A stretch of 64,000 nucleotides of DNA from RH-AL1 sp050013235 (lineage in GTDB: Bacteria > Pseudomonadota > Alphaproteobacteria > Rhizobiales > Beijerinckiaceae): assembly GCA_050013235.1 (NCBI GenBank), contig JBEKFQ010000005.1, forward strand, positions 35,037-99,036, read 5' to 3'. Positions 35,136-43,446 of the stretch are shown here, piece by piece. Each line of letters starts with the position of its first letter. Position 1 is the first letter of the stretch. Made by a program: the position numbers and the translations under genes. The notes beneath the pieces are model-generated. The model was not told the DNA's origin, ran no database searches, and saw only the letters and a list, made by a program, of their open reading frames with translations.

Positions 35136-35929
35136 TGGACCGGCTTGAAGATGCGATTCCAGCGAACGGTCCAAGGCCAACGCCAGAATTGCCAAGCCGG
35201 ATCGCCTTCGCGGTTCGAGAAGAAGATCAATTCGGCGCGGCCTTCGAGATTTTCGGCCGGGACGTAACCGACGCCGCCCTGATCCGGCGGCACGCGGCTG
35301 TCGGTCGAATTATCGCGGTTGTCGCCCATCATGAAATAACTGTTCGGCGGCACCGTGAACAAATCGGTATTGTCGTTGAAACCGGTGTCGCCCTGGATTT
35401 CGATGATCGTATGCGAGACCCCGCCCGGCAGCGTCTCTTTGTAGGCGGGGACATCGGCCTGATGGCCGTAAAAATCCTCGGTATGGTATTTGGCGATCGG
35501 CTCGCGCGGGACGATCACGCCGTTGATGTAAAGACGGCCTTCCTTCATCTGCAGCGTATCGCCCGGCAGGCCGATCAGACGCTTGATGTAATCGGTCTTG
35601 TTGTCATGCGGCGTCTTGAATACGATGACATCGCCACGCTTGGGCGGCGAGGCCAGGAAGCGGCCGTGAATGAAATCGAGATCGATGGGGAAGGAATATT
35701 TGGAAAAGCCATAGGCGTATTTCGACACGAATAGGAAATCGCCGATCAGCAGAGTCGGGATCATCGATCCCGAGGGAATGTTGAAAGGCTGGAACAGGAA
35801 GGTCCGCACCACCCCCGCGATGATCAAAGCCTGGACGATGACCTTGACCAGCTCCCACGCGCCGCCTTGCTGCTTCGTGCCCTTGCCGGCATCCGCGCGT
35901 TTGCTATCCAATCGAACTGGTTCCGTCAT
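35132..35929 (-). CDS. lepB: Signal peptidase I
   Basis: Membrane protease removing Sec and Tat signal peptides. The 265-residue product has an N-terminal transmembrane segment (about residues 28-44), the catalytic Ser55 in PSGSM and the general-base Lys116 in DYIKRLIGLPGD. It also has the GDNRDNS.DSR box near the C-terminus. Between the Ser and Lys boxes is the usual beta-rich domain. It lies upstream of rnc in the same operon, with stop and start overlapping. Confidence 0.97.
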   Translation of the reverse strand: MTEPVRLDSKRADAGKGTKQQGGAWELVKVIVQALIIAGVVRTFLFQPFNIPSGSMIPTLLIGDFLFVSKYAYGFSKYSFPIDLDFIHGRFLASPPKRGDVIVFKTPHDNKTDYIKRLIGLPGDTLQMKEGRLYINGVIVPREPIAKYHTEDFYGHQADVPAYKETLPGGVSHTIIEIQGDTGFNDNTDLFTVPPNSYFMMGDNRDNSTDSRVPPDQGGVGYVPAENLEGRAELIFFSNREGDPAWQFWRWPWTVRWNRIFKPVH

Positions 35930-36078
35930 TGTGTTTCAGTCTCTATTCCCTGGAGAGGGTGCCGTCTGGGACGCCGAGGAAAGGCGGTGCATATCACGCT
36001 GAATTCGCGGGGTACAGCGCGGCGCCTCATCGGCAATGGCGCAGATCAACGGCCTTTTCGAGGCGAGGCGAGAAAAAT

Positions 36079-36495
36079 TTAGCATTTCACCGCCCCGGCA
36101 TCCGGAACGGCCTCGATCACCACGAACGCCTGCGCCATTGGATGCTCATCCGTTATCGCGAGGTGAATCAGCACCTTATGGCCGGGAGGCACGAGCGAAG
36201 CGAGCCGTTTCGCGGCCCCGCCCGTCAAGGCCATCGTGGGTTGGCCCGAGGGCAGGTTGACGACCCCCATGTCGCGCCAGGCGACACCATCGCGAATCCC
36301 CGTGCCGAGCGCTTTGGCGCAAGCCTCCTTGGCCGCGAAACGCTTGGCATAGGAGGCGGCCCGGCCTGCCCGTTCCTCGGAGCGCTGGCGCTCGGTCTCC
36401 GTAAACAGCCGATGGATGAACCGCTCGCCATACCGCTCCAGCGACTGCTGAATGCGATCGATATCGCAGAGATCGGTGCCGATGCCGATGATCAT
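36079..36495 (-). CDS. acpS: Holo-[acyl-carrier-protein] synthase
   Basis: Transfers 4'-phosphopantetheine from CoA to acyl carrier protein. The 138-residue product starts MIIGIGTDLCDIDRI with the Mg-binding Asp and has the RFAAKEACAKALGTGI helix with the conserved Lys-Glu. The C-terminal H.AITDE strand is as expected. Its ATG overlaps the pdxJ stop (ATGA). A spacer of about 150 bp to lepB follows. Confidence 0.96.
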   Translation of the reverse strand: MIIGIGTDLCDIDRIQQSLERYGERFIHRLFTETERQRSEERAGRAASYAKRFAAKEACAKALGTGIRDGVAWRDMGVVNLPSGQPTMALTGGAAKRLASLVPPGHKVLIHLAITDEHPMAQAFVVIEAVPDAGAVKC

Positions 36496-37259
36496 GACGG
36501 CGAGACTTCGCCGTTGCGGCCCGCCACGATGGCCGCGCGCATGGTTGCGATCGCGGTCGCCAGGCCGGTGAAAATGGCCTCGCCGATCAGAAAATGGCCA
36601 ATGTTCAATTCCACGATCTGCGGCAGCGTGGAAATGATCCGGGCGGTCTCGAAATCCAAGCCATGCCCGGCGTGACACTCGATCCCCGCCGCCTCGGCGG
36701 CCGCCGCGGCAATCGCCAAGCGCTCGAATTCATGGCGCGCGCGCGCCGTCTCGCCATAGGTCAGCGCGTCGCACCACGATCCCGTGTGAAGCTCGACGAC
36801 GGGCGCGCCGATGGATCGCGCGGCCTCGATGGCGCGCGGCGCAGGTTCGATGAATAGCGAGACCCGGATGCCGGCGCGGGTCAATTCCGCCGTGGTGCGC
36901 TGCAAATGATCGTGGCCGCCGATGACGTCGAGCCCGCCCTCGGTCGTGCGCTCGCTGCGCTTTTCCGGGACGAGACAGCAGGCATGTGGCCGGGTCTGGA
37001 GCGCGATTCCCACCATTTCATCGGTCGCCGCCATTTCGAAATTGAGCGGGACGCCGATCTCCGCCTTGAGACGGTGCATATCCTCGTCCCGGATGTGCCG
37101 CCGGTCCTCGCGCAAATGCGCGGTGATCCCATCGGCCCCGGCGGCAATGGCCAATTGCGCCGCGCGCACCGGATCTGGCACAAAACCGCCCCGCGCGTTT
37201 CGAACCGTCGCGACATGATCGATGTTCACGCCAAGGCGTGGAACTGAACCTCTGGTCAT
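36492..37259 (-). CDS. pdxJ: Pyridoxine 5'-phosphate synthase
   Basis: TIM-barrel enzyme condensing 1-deoxyxylulose 5-phosphate with 3-amino-2-oxopropyl phosphate to PNP. The 255-residue product has LGVNIDHVATVRNARG, the HLREDRRHI active-site segment, LNFEMA, VPEKR.E.TTEGGLDV and the C-terminal HAGHGLD and ELNIGHFLIGEAIF motifs. Its start abuts the rsh stop (TAA-ATG). PdxH at 1.4 kb completes the pathway from PNP to PLP. Confidence 0.97.
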   Translation of the reverse strand: MTRGSVPRLGVNIDHVATVRNARGGFVPDPVRAAQLAIAAGADGITAHLREDRRHIRDEDMHRLKAEIGVPLNFEMAATDEMVGIALQTRPHACCLVPEKRSERTTEGGLDVIGGHDHLQRTTAELTRAGIRVSLFIEPAPRAIEAARSIGAPVVELHTGSWCDALTYGETARARHEFERLAIAAAAAEAAGIECHAGHGLDFETARIISTLPQIVELNIGHFLIGEAIFTGLATAIATMRAAIVAGRNGEVSPS

Positions 37260-39467
37260 TTAGCCATTCACCCGTTCGACCTTGCTGACGACCGGCCGCG
37301 CCCGGAGCTGCGAAATGATCGTGCTAAGGTGCTTCAGATCGCTTACCTCGACATCCACCGTCAAGGACCGGAAATCCGGCGAAAGAACCTCGATCACGAC
37401 ATTGGCGATATTGGCGCCGTTTTCACCAATGACAGTCGCGATGGCGCCCAAGGTTCCCGGCTCGTTGATGGCGGTGATCAGCAGCCTCGAAGCGAAAACC
37501 GGACCTCTGTCTTCCTCGATATCCCAGCGCGCATCGAACCAAAGTTCGGGCTTGTCGTCGAAGAACGTCAGCTCCTGCGATTGAATGGGATAGACGGTGA
37601 GGGATTCGTTGCGGGCGAGAATGGCGACGATCCGGTCGCCCGGCACCGCGCCGCCATTGGGCGCGAAAACGACCGGCAAGCCGAAGTGGAACCCCTCGAT
37701 GGGGTTGAGTTTCAAATCGGCCTCGTCGCTGATACCCGGCACGCGGAAGACGACGGGCGGATTGGATTTCATGCGGAACCAGCCGGCCTCGTTGCCCAAT
37801 CGCGGCATCACCACTTTGCGGTCGTCGGCGATTTCGGGATGGACGGCTTTGAGAACGTCGCCCGAGAACATTTCGCCACGCCCGACGGCGGCCAGGACAT
37901 CCTCGACGCTCAAGCGGGCAAAGCGCGGCAAGGCGCTCTTGATCTTGTCTTCCGCGAAAGGCTTGCCCGCCCGCTCGAAGGCACGTGTGACGATTTGCCG
38001 GCCAAGCCCGGCATATTGCGCGCGCATGGCGTCACGCGTCGCCCGCCTGATCGCGGAACGCGCCTTTCCGGTCAACACGAGGGTCTCCCAGACGGATGGC
38101 GGCACTTGGCCTTCCGAACAGGCAATCTCGACCTCGTCGCCATTGCGCAGCTCGGTCAAAAGCGGCGCGGGAAGACCGTTGATCTTGGCGCCGGCCGCCG
38201 TATTCCCGACATCGGTATGGACCGCATAAGCGAAATCGATCGCGGTCGCGCCCCTGGGAAGCGCAATCAACCGGCCGTTTGGCGTAAAACAAAAAACCTG
38301 ATCGAGAAAAAGTTCGAGTTTGGTATGTTCGAGAAATTCCTCGGGCGAACTTCCATCGGCCAAGGATTCGATCGTGCGGCGCAACCATTGAAACGCCTTG
38401 CTCTCGTTATTGAGCCCTTCGTTGGCGCGAACATGCCCTTCCTTGTAAAGCACATGCGCGGCAATGCCGTTGCTGGCGATGTCGTGCATGGCGTTGGTGC
38501 GCACTTGCAGCTCGACGCGCTGACGCCCAGGGCCGACCACCGTCGTATGAATCGAGCGGTAATCGTTAGGCTTGGGCGTCGAAATATAATCCTTGAACCG
38601 GCCGGGAACGGCGGGCCATCGCATGTGCACGACGCCAATCGCGCGGTAACAGGCCTCATCGCTATCGACGATGACGCGAAACCCGAAAATATCCGACAAT
38701 TGCTCGAAGGAGATCGACTTGCGCTCCATCTTCCGCCAGACCGAATAGGGCTGCTTCTGGCGCCCCTTGACCTCCGCCTTGATGCCGGCTGCCAAAAGCG
38801 CCTCCGCCAGCTCCTTTTCGATCGCCGAGATCCGCAGATCGTTCTTGCGGCCGATATCGTTCAGCCGCTCTTCGATAGTGGCATAGGCATCCGGCATCAG
38901 GTGACGAAATGCGAGATCCTCCAATTCGTCCCGCAGCCGTTGCATCCCCATGCGCCCGGCGAGCGGCGCATAGATGTCGAGCGTTTCCTCGGCGATCCGC
39001 GCGCGCTTATGCGCGGCCATATGATGCAAGGTCCGCATATTGTGCAGACGGTCGGCCAGCTTGACCAGAAGTACCCGGACATCGGCGGCGATCGCCAGCA
39101 GCAGTTTGCGGAAATTCTCCGCCTGCACGGCGCGCTTCGAGACGAGATCAAGACGTTTGAGCTTGGTCAGCCCATCGACGAGCCCGCCAATTTCGGGGCC
39201 GAACACACGATCGATCTCTTCGCGAGTCGAGTCCGTATCTTCGATCGTATCGTGCAGCACGGCGGCGACGATGGTCGCGTCGTCGAGCCGGTATTCCGTC
39301 AGAATAGCCGCGACTTCAAGCGGATGCGAGAAGAACGGATCGCCGGAGGCGCGGACCTGCGCGCCATGCGCCTTCATCGCATAGACGTAAGCGCGATTCA
39401 GCAGCACCTCATCGGTTTGCGGATTGTACCGGCGAACGCGATCGACAAGCTCGTATTGCCGCATCAT
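37260..39467 (-). CDS. rsh: Bifunctional (p)ppGpp synthetase/hydrolase Rsh
   Basis: Stringent-response enzyme making and degrading (p)ppGpp. The 735-residue protein has the HD hydrolase domain with HDTIEDT at 72-78. The RelA/SpoT synthetase domain follows (QKQPYSVWRKM.RK, D.FGFRVIVD, KPNDYRSIHTTV), then the TGS domain (F.PNGRLIALPRGATAIDFAYAVHTD) and a C-terminal ACT domain. Both catalytic halves keep their motifs, as expected for the single long RSH of alphaproteobacteria. It is followed immediately by pdxJ and preceded by rpoZ. Confidence 0.97.
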   Translation of the reverse strand: MMRQYELVDRVRRYNPQTDEVLLNRAYVYAMKAHGAQVRASGDPFFSHPLEVAAILTEYRLDDATIVAAVLHDTIEDTDSTREEIDRVFGPEIGGLVDGLTKLKRLDLVSKRAVQAENFRKLLLAIAADVRVLLVKLADRLHNMRTLHHMAAHKRARIAEETLDIYAPLAGRMGMQRLRDELEDLAFRHLMPDAYATIEERLNDIGRKNDLRISAIEKELAEALLAAGIKAEVKGRQKQPYSVWRKMERKSISFEQLSDIFGFRVIVDSDEACYRAIGVVHMRWPAVPGRFKDYISTPKPNDYRSIHTTVVGPGRQRVELQVRTNAMHDIASNGIAAHVLYKEGHVRANEGLNNESKAFQWLRRTIESLADGSSPEEFLEHTKLELFLDQVFCFTPNGRLIALPRGATAIDFAYAVHTDVGNTAAGAKINGLPAPLLTELRNGDEVEIACSEGQVPPSVWETLVLTGKARSAIRRATRDAMRAQYAGLGRQIVTRAFERAGKPFAEDKIKSALPRFARLSVEDVLAAVGRGEMFSGDVLKAVHPEIADDRKVVMPRLGNEAGWFRMKSNPPVVFRVPGISDEADLKLNPIEGFHFGLPVVFAPNGGAVPGDRIVAILARNESLTVYPIQSQELTFFDDKPELWFDARWDIEEDRGPVFASRLLITAINEPGTLGAIATVIGENGANIANVVIEVLSPDFRSLTVDVEVSDLKHLSTIISQLRARPVVSKVERVNG

Positions 39468-39604
39468 CGATAGGGGAACTCACATCTGGGGCCAAAACCC
39501 CATTAGAGCATAAGCTCGGATGGCCTCCACGGCTTTTCCGCACAAATCTCAGTGCGGACGACGCCGCCTTACTGCCGCGCGCCCTGGCGCGGCAGACGCC
39601 AGGT

Positions 39605-40000
39605 TCACTCGCCTTCGTCATCCGTCGCGGCCGGCGGCACAAGCCCTTCAAGCCCGCGCAGCAAATCTTCTTCCGTCATGCGATCGAACTGGACATCGGA
39701 CTGCGCATCTGGGCGCATGGTCGCGGGACCGGAGGAAAGCGCCGGCACGGCTTCCGCCTCGGGCTCGTCGACCTCGACATGGTTTTGAAGAGAATGAATG
39801 AAATCTTCCTTCAAATCTTCGGGAGCTTGAGTGGACTCCGCGATTTCGCGAAGCGCGACGACAGGGTTCTTGTCATTGTCACGGTCGACCGTGATCGGCG
39901 AGCCGGCAGCGATCATCCGGGCACGGTGACTTGCGATCAGGACCAAGTCGAAGCGGTTTTCGACCTTGTCGACGCAATCTTCCACTGTAACGCGAGCCAT
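39605..40000 (-). CDS. rpoZ: DNA-directed RNA polymerase omega subunit
   Basis: 131 residues starting MARVTVEDCVDKVENRFDLVL, then the R.I..GS.I...RDNDKNPVVALREIA block typical of omega. The second half is an acidic tail found in alphaproteobacterial omegas. Omega assists RNA polymerase assembly and forms part of the ppGpp site, so its place next to rsh fits. Promoters must lie in the AT-rich spacer after 40000. Confidence 0.96.
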   Translation of the reverse strand: MARVTVEDCVDKVENRFDLVLIASHRARMIAAGSPITVDRDNDKNPVVALREIAESTQAPEDLKEDFIHSLQNHVEVDEPEAEAVPALSSGPATMRPDAQSDVQFDRMTEEDLLRGLEGLVPPAATDDEGE

Positions 40001-40304
40001 TCAATCAATTCCTATGTTTACAACCGTAGTTTGGCGCATTCGTACACAATCGCCGCGCCTATTGGCAAGTTAATTCATTATACTAACAGATGGCCCGCCG
40101 GCCGCGGGAAAAAACCGCCCTTTTTTTTACCATTCGGAACCGCCTAGCTTGACGAACCACGCCGCACGCTCCATCTCTGAGAAATTGAGGTTCGGCTTGT
40201 TGCTGGTCGCAATTAAAGTTTACAATAAACACTTAATTATGATCTGTTTAGCTCCCGGACAAGACGACTAAAGACAAAATAACAAGAAAGATAAGAGACA
40301 GACT
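40001..40304. other. AT-rich divergent spacer rpoZ / NYN-protein gene
   Basis: 304 bp with expected divergent promoters. A run of T with CCGCCC beside it at about 40120 could be a weak hairpin. No gene, RNA gene or clear operator seen. Confidence 0.4.
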
Positions 40305-40901
40305 ATGGCTGATCAAGAAAGAATAGCGCTATTTATAGACGGTGCGAACCTCTACGCTACCGCTAAATCTCTCGGGTTCGATATTGACTACAAACGGCTG
40401 CTTAAAGAATTCCAAAGCAGAGGTAAGCTTATTCGCGCGTTCTATTACACCGCCCTGATCGAAGACCAAGAGTATTCGTCGATTCGTCCTCTAATAGATT
40501 GGCTCGATTATAATGGTTTTGCAGTCGTAACGAAGCCGACGAAAGAATTCGTGGATGCTTTGGGGCGGCGCAAGGTCAAGGGAAACATGGATATCGAGCT
40601 CGCTGTCGATGCGATGGAGATGGCCGATCATCTCGATCACATTGTTTTATTCTCCGGCGATGGCGACTTCCGGTCCTTGGTCGAAGCTGTTCAACGCAAA
40701 GGCGTGCGCGTCTCCGTCGTCTCGACGAACACGACTCAGCCCGCCATGATCGCCGACGAACTGCGCCGGCAAGCCGATGAGTTCATTGATCTTGTTTCGC
40801 TAGCCTCGAAGATCGGCCGCGATCCCGGCGAACGCGTTCAGCGCTACCAAGCCCGTGTTCCCGGCGGACCCGGCTTCGACCCGGCCGATGGTCAGGAATA
40901 A
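40305..40901 (+). CDS. NYN-domain (LabA/DUF88) putative ribonuclease
   Basis: 198-residue single-domain NYN protein. It has the PIN-like fold motifs with acidic residues: ALFIDGANLY near residue 8, KGNMDIELAVDAM in the middle and VLFSGDGDF before a VS..TTQP.MIADELRR helix. The Asp residues expected for metal binding are present, so ribonuclease activity is plausible but not shown. This gene is conserved next to uracil-DNA glycosylase and smpB/dapA in Hyphomicrobiales. The first 200 bp are richer in A+T than neighbouring genes. Confidence 0.9.
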   Translation: MADQERIALFIDGANLYATAKSLGFDIDYKRLLKEFQSRGKLIRAFYYTALIEDQEYSSIRPLIDWLDYNGFAVVTKPTKEFVDALGRRKVKGNMDIELAVDAMEMADHLDHIVLFSGDGDFRSLVEAVQRKGVRVSVVSTNTTQPAMIADELRRQADEFIDLVSLASKIGRDPGERVQRYQARVPGGPGFDPADGQE

Positions 40902-40988
40902 AAGGCTTGTCCAAAACAAAGGGATAAGCGTTTATTCGCGGCACGGACGGCATCCCTTGCGCCTCTCCGTCACACGGGGAGGCGCGAG

Positions 40989-41672
40989 ATGACGTGTGGC
41001 AATTTGCAGCAGCTGGCGCTTGATCCGCCAAAAGATTGCTCGCTTTGCCCACGCCTTGCGGCGTTCCGGGCCGATGCGCGGACGAAAGAACCTGGCTGGT
41101 TCAACGCGCCTGTTCCAACTTTTGGGGCTTCGGACGCGCGCCTGCTCGTGGTGGGGCTGGCGCCAGGCCTGCGCGGCGCGAATCGCACGGGACGCCCCTT
41201 CACGGGGGATTATGCCGGCGACCTGCTTTATGCGACCCTGTTGAAATTCGGTTTTGCATCAGGTGTTTACGACAGGCGGCCAGACGATGGCCTGGCGCTC
41301 GAGGACTGCGCCATCACCAATGCGGTGCGCTGCGTGCCGCCGCAAAACAAGCCGCTGCCGGAAGAGATTAGAACCTGCCGGGTCTTTCTCGAGGCAACGC
41401 TGACGTATTTTGCCAAACTCGACGTGATTATCGCCCTTGGACGAATCGCCCATGACACGGTGGTCCGGGCCTGTGGAGCCAGGCTCGCGGCTCATCCCTT
41501 CGGCCATGCCCGCCAACACCGTCTCGAAAGTCCCGCCGGACGCCACCTAACCCTTTTCGATTCCTATCATTGCTCCCGTTACAACACGAACACGGGCGTT
41601 CTCACCGGGGAGATGTTCGAGGCGATATTTCAAGCCGCGCGCAATCATATCGGCATCGATGTCGCTGGGTAA
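40989..41672 (+). CDS. Family 5 (UDGb-type) iron-sulfur uracil-DNA glycosylase
   Basis: 227 residues. Cys residues for a 4Fe-4S cluster are seen in CSLCPRL and later in C.ITNAVRC and the CRVFLE segment. Motif 1 is GLAPGLRGANRTGRPFTGD without the Asp/Asn of classical UDG, which is characteristic of family 5. Motif 3 reads YHCSRYNTNTG, where many homologues have HPS. It removes uracil and other deaminated bases. ATG 40989 has a GGGGAGG site. It lies after the NYN gene on the same strand. Confidence 0.93.
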   Translation: MTCGNLQQLALDPPKDCSLCPRLAAFRADARTKEPGWFNAPVPTFGASDARLLVVGLAPGLRGANRTGRPFTGDYAGDLLYATLLKFGFASGVYDRRPDDGLALEDCAITNAVRCVPPQNKPLPEEIRTCRVFLEATLTYFAKLDVIIALGRIAHDTVVRACGARLAAHPFGHARQHRLESPAGRHLTLFDSYHCSRYNTNTGVLTGEMFEAIFQAARNHIGIDVAG

Positions 41673-41760
41673 TTTAAGTACAGACGAAACAATTGATTTT
41701 CCGCATGATGCGATAAGCGATTCTAATCAACAAAGCTGGGGATAAGACGTATATTTGATC

Positions 41761-42237
41761 TCAGCCCCGGTCCTTCATCAGCCGGCTTTTTTCGCGGTTC
41801 CAGTCCCGCTGCTTCTCGGTTTCCCGCTTATCGTGTAATTGCTTGCCCTTCGCCAAGGCGATTTCCACCTTGGCCCGGCCCTGATCGTTGAAATAGATTT
41901 TCAACGGCACGATCGTCATGCCTTCGCGTTCGACGCCATGCGCGAGCTTGGCGATTTCCTTCGCATGAAGCAGCAACTTGCGGTGCCGCTTCGGCTCGTG
42001 ATTGAATCGGTTACCCTGAAGATATTCCGGGATCGTCGCATTGATGAGAAAGACCTCGCCGCCGCGGTCGACGGAGGCGTAGCTTTCCGCGATCGTCGCC
42101 TTGCCCGCCCGCAACGCCTTCACCTCGGTCCCGGCCAACATCAGGCCCGCCTCGAACGTTTCGCCAATTTCGTAGTGATAACGCGCCCGCCGGTTATCCG
42201 CGGCGATCTTAAACAAACGTTCGGGTTTTGGCGCCAC
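41761..42237 (-). CDS. smpB: SsrA-binding protein SmpB
   Basis: Binds tmRNA for ribosome rescue by trans-translation. The 158-residue product starts at GTG 42237 (APKPERLFKIAADNRRARYHYEI), with E.GL.L.GTEVK.LR.GKA.I.ESYA, IP.Y..GN.FNHEP.R.RKLLLH and the basic C-terminal tail KRETEKQRDWNREKSRLM. The usual partner gene dapA is 37 bp upstream, probably one transcript. The tmRNA gene is not in the window. Confidence 0.96.
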   Translation of the reverse strand: MAPKPERLFKIAADNRRARYHYEIGETFEAGLMLAGTEVKALRAGKATIAESYASVDRGGEVFLINATIPEYLQGNRFNHEPKRHRKLLLHAKEIAKLAHGVEREGMTIVPLKIYFNDQGRAKVEIALAKGKQLHDKRETEKQRDWNREKSRLMKDRG

Positions 42238-42274
42238 CTCTGGAGTTCCTAACTTTTACGCAAATCGAGCACAA

Positions 42275-43162
42275 TTACGCGATACCGGCATGGGCCAAGG
42301 CCGCGCGGATCGCCTGCTCCGCCGCCGGGCTCGCTGTCAACATAGGGAGCCGCACCTCGTTTTGCATCTTGCCGAGAAGCGAAAGCGCATATTTCGGACC
42401 GGCCGGATTGGGGTCGGCGAACAAGGCGTGATGCAACGGCGTCAACCGGTCCTGAATGGACAAAGCCTTGCGGAAATCCCCGGCGAGACAGGCTTCTTGC
42501 ATGTCGGCACAGAGACGCGGCGCGACATTGGAGGTCACGGATATGCAGCCATGGCCGCCATGCGCCATCACGCCGAGCGCGGTGATATCCTCGCCCGAAA
42601 ACTGGAGGAAATCCGGCCCGAGCACGCTACGCTGCAGCGCCGTGCGCGCAAGCGAGGCCGTCGCATCCTTGACGCCGGCGATATTCTTCAACTCGAACAG
42701 GCGGCGCATCGTGTCGACCGACATGTCGACGACCGAGCGCGGCGGGATATTGTAGATAATGACCGGGATGCCAATGGCATCGTTGATCGCCTTGAAATGC
42801 TGGTACATCCCTTCTTGGGAGGGCTTGTTGTAATAAGGCGTGACGACAAGCACGCCATCGGCGCCGGTCTTTTCCGCGAAGATCGCAAGCTCCAGCGCCT
42901 CGGCCGTATTGTTCGATCCCGCGCCGGCGATGACGAAAGCGCGTCCCTTCGACTGCTCGACGGTGATCTCGACGACACGGCGGTGCTCGGCATGAGTCAG
43001 GGTCGGCCCCTCGCCCGTCGTTCCCACGGGAACGAAGCCATGCGTCCCGTTTTCGATCTGCCATTCGACGAGGCTACGCAACGCATCCTCGTCGACCGCT
43101 CCGGACCGGAAGGGCGTCACCAACGCCGTGATCGATCCCGCAAACTTTGCCCTTGTCGCCAT
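42275..43162 (-). CDS. dapA: 4-hydroxy-tetrahydrodipicolinate synthase
   Basis: Aldolase-type enzyme condensing pyruvate with aspartate semialdehyde in lysine and diaminopimelate synthesis. The 295-residue product has the GTTGEGPTLTHAEH signature, Tyr137 (IIYNIPPRS) and the Schiff-base Lys165 (GVKDATAS), matching E. coli spacing. Other substrate-binding residues are in the SGEDITALG loop. No riboswitch-like lysine leader is obvious upstream. Confidence 0.96.
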   Translation of the reverse strand: MATRAKFAGSITALVTPFRSGAVDEDALRSLVEWQIENGTHGFVPVGTTGEGPTLTHAEHRRVVEITVEQSKGRAFVIAGAGSNNTAEALELAIFAEKTGADGVLVVTPYYNKPSQEGMYQHFKAINDAIGIPVIIYNIPPRSVVDMSVDTMRRLFELKNIAGVKDATASLARTALQRSVLGPDFLQFSGEDITALGVMAHGGHGCISVTSNVAPRLCADMQEACLAGDFRKALSIQDRLTPLHHALFADPNPAGPKYALSLLGKMQNEVRLPMLTASPAAEQAIRAALAHAGIA

Positions 43163-43446
43163 ACCCTATCCTTCCGGCAAAACGCCCGGCCGCCTAGAAA
43201 TCACCCATCCATTGAGCAAGAGACATAGCGGCTCGGCCGCGGAACGCAACATCCCGGCCATGTCATGGATCGAAACAATGCTGTAGGATTTGCGTAACCA
43301 AGTTGCGCGAAGCTTCAGCGAGAGGCCGCAAGGACACAATGGCGACAAGCCGCACCGCTATTTCTCCTTAAAATGGCACCGTTTCCCGGTACCTGATAAA
43401 ATTTGAAGTTAGTGCGGACGGCGGAGTTCGAACCAACGGGCGAGGC

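Noticed and set aside
37329..39473. 714-codon plus-strand frame antisense to rsh
   Set aside because: Shadow of rsh with no homology.
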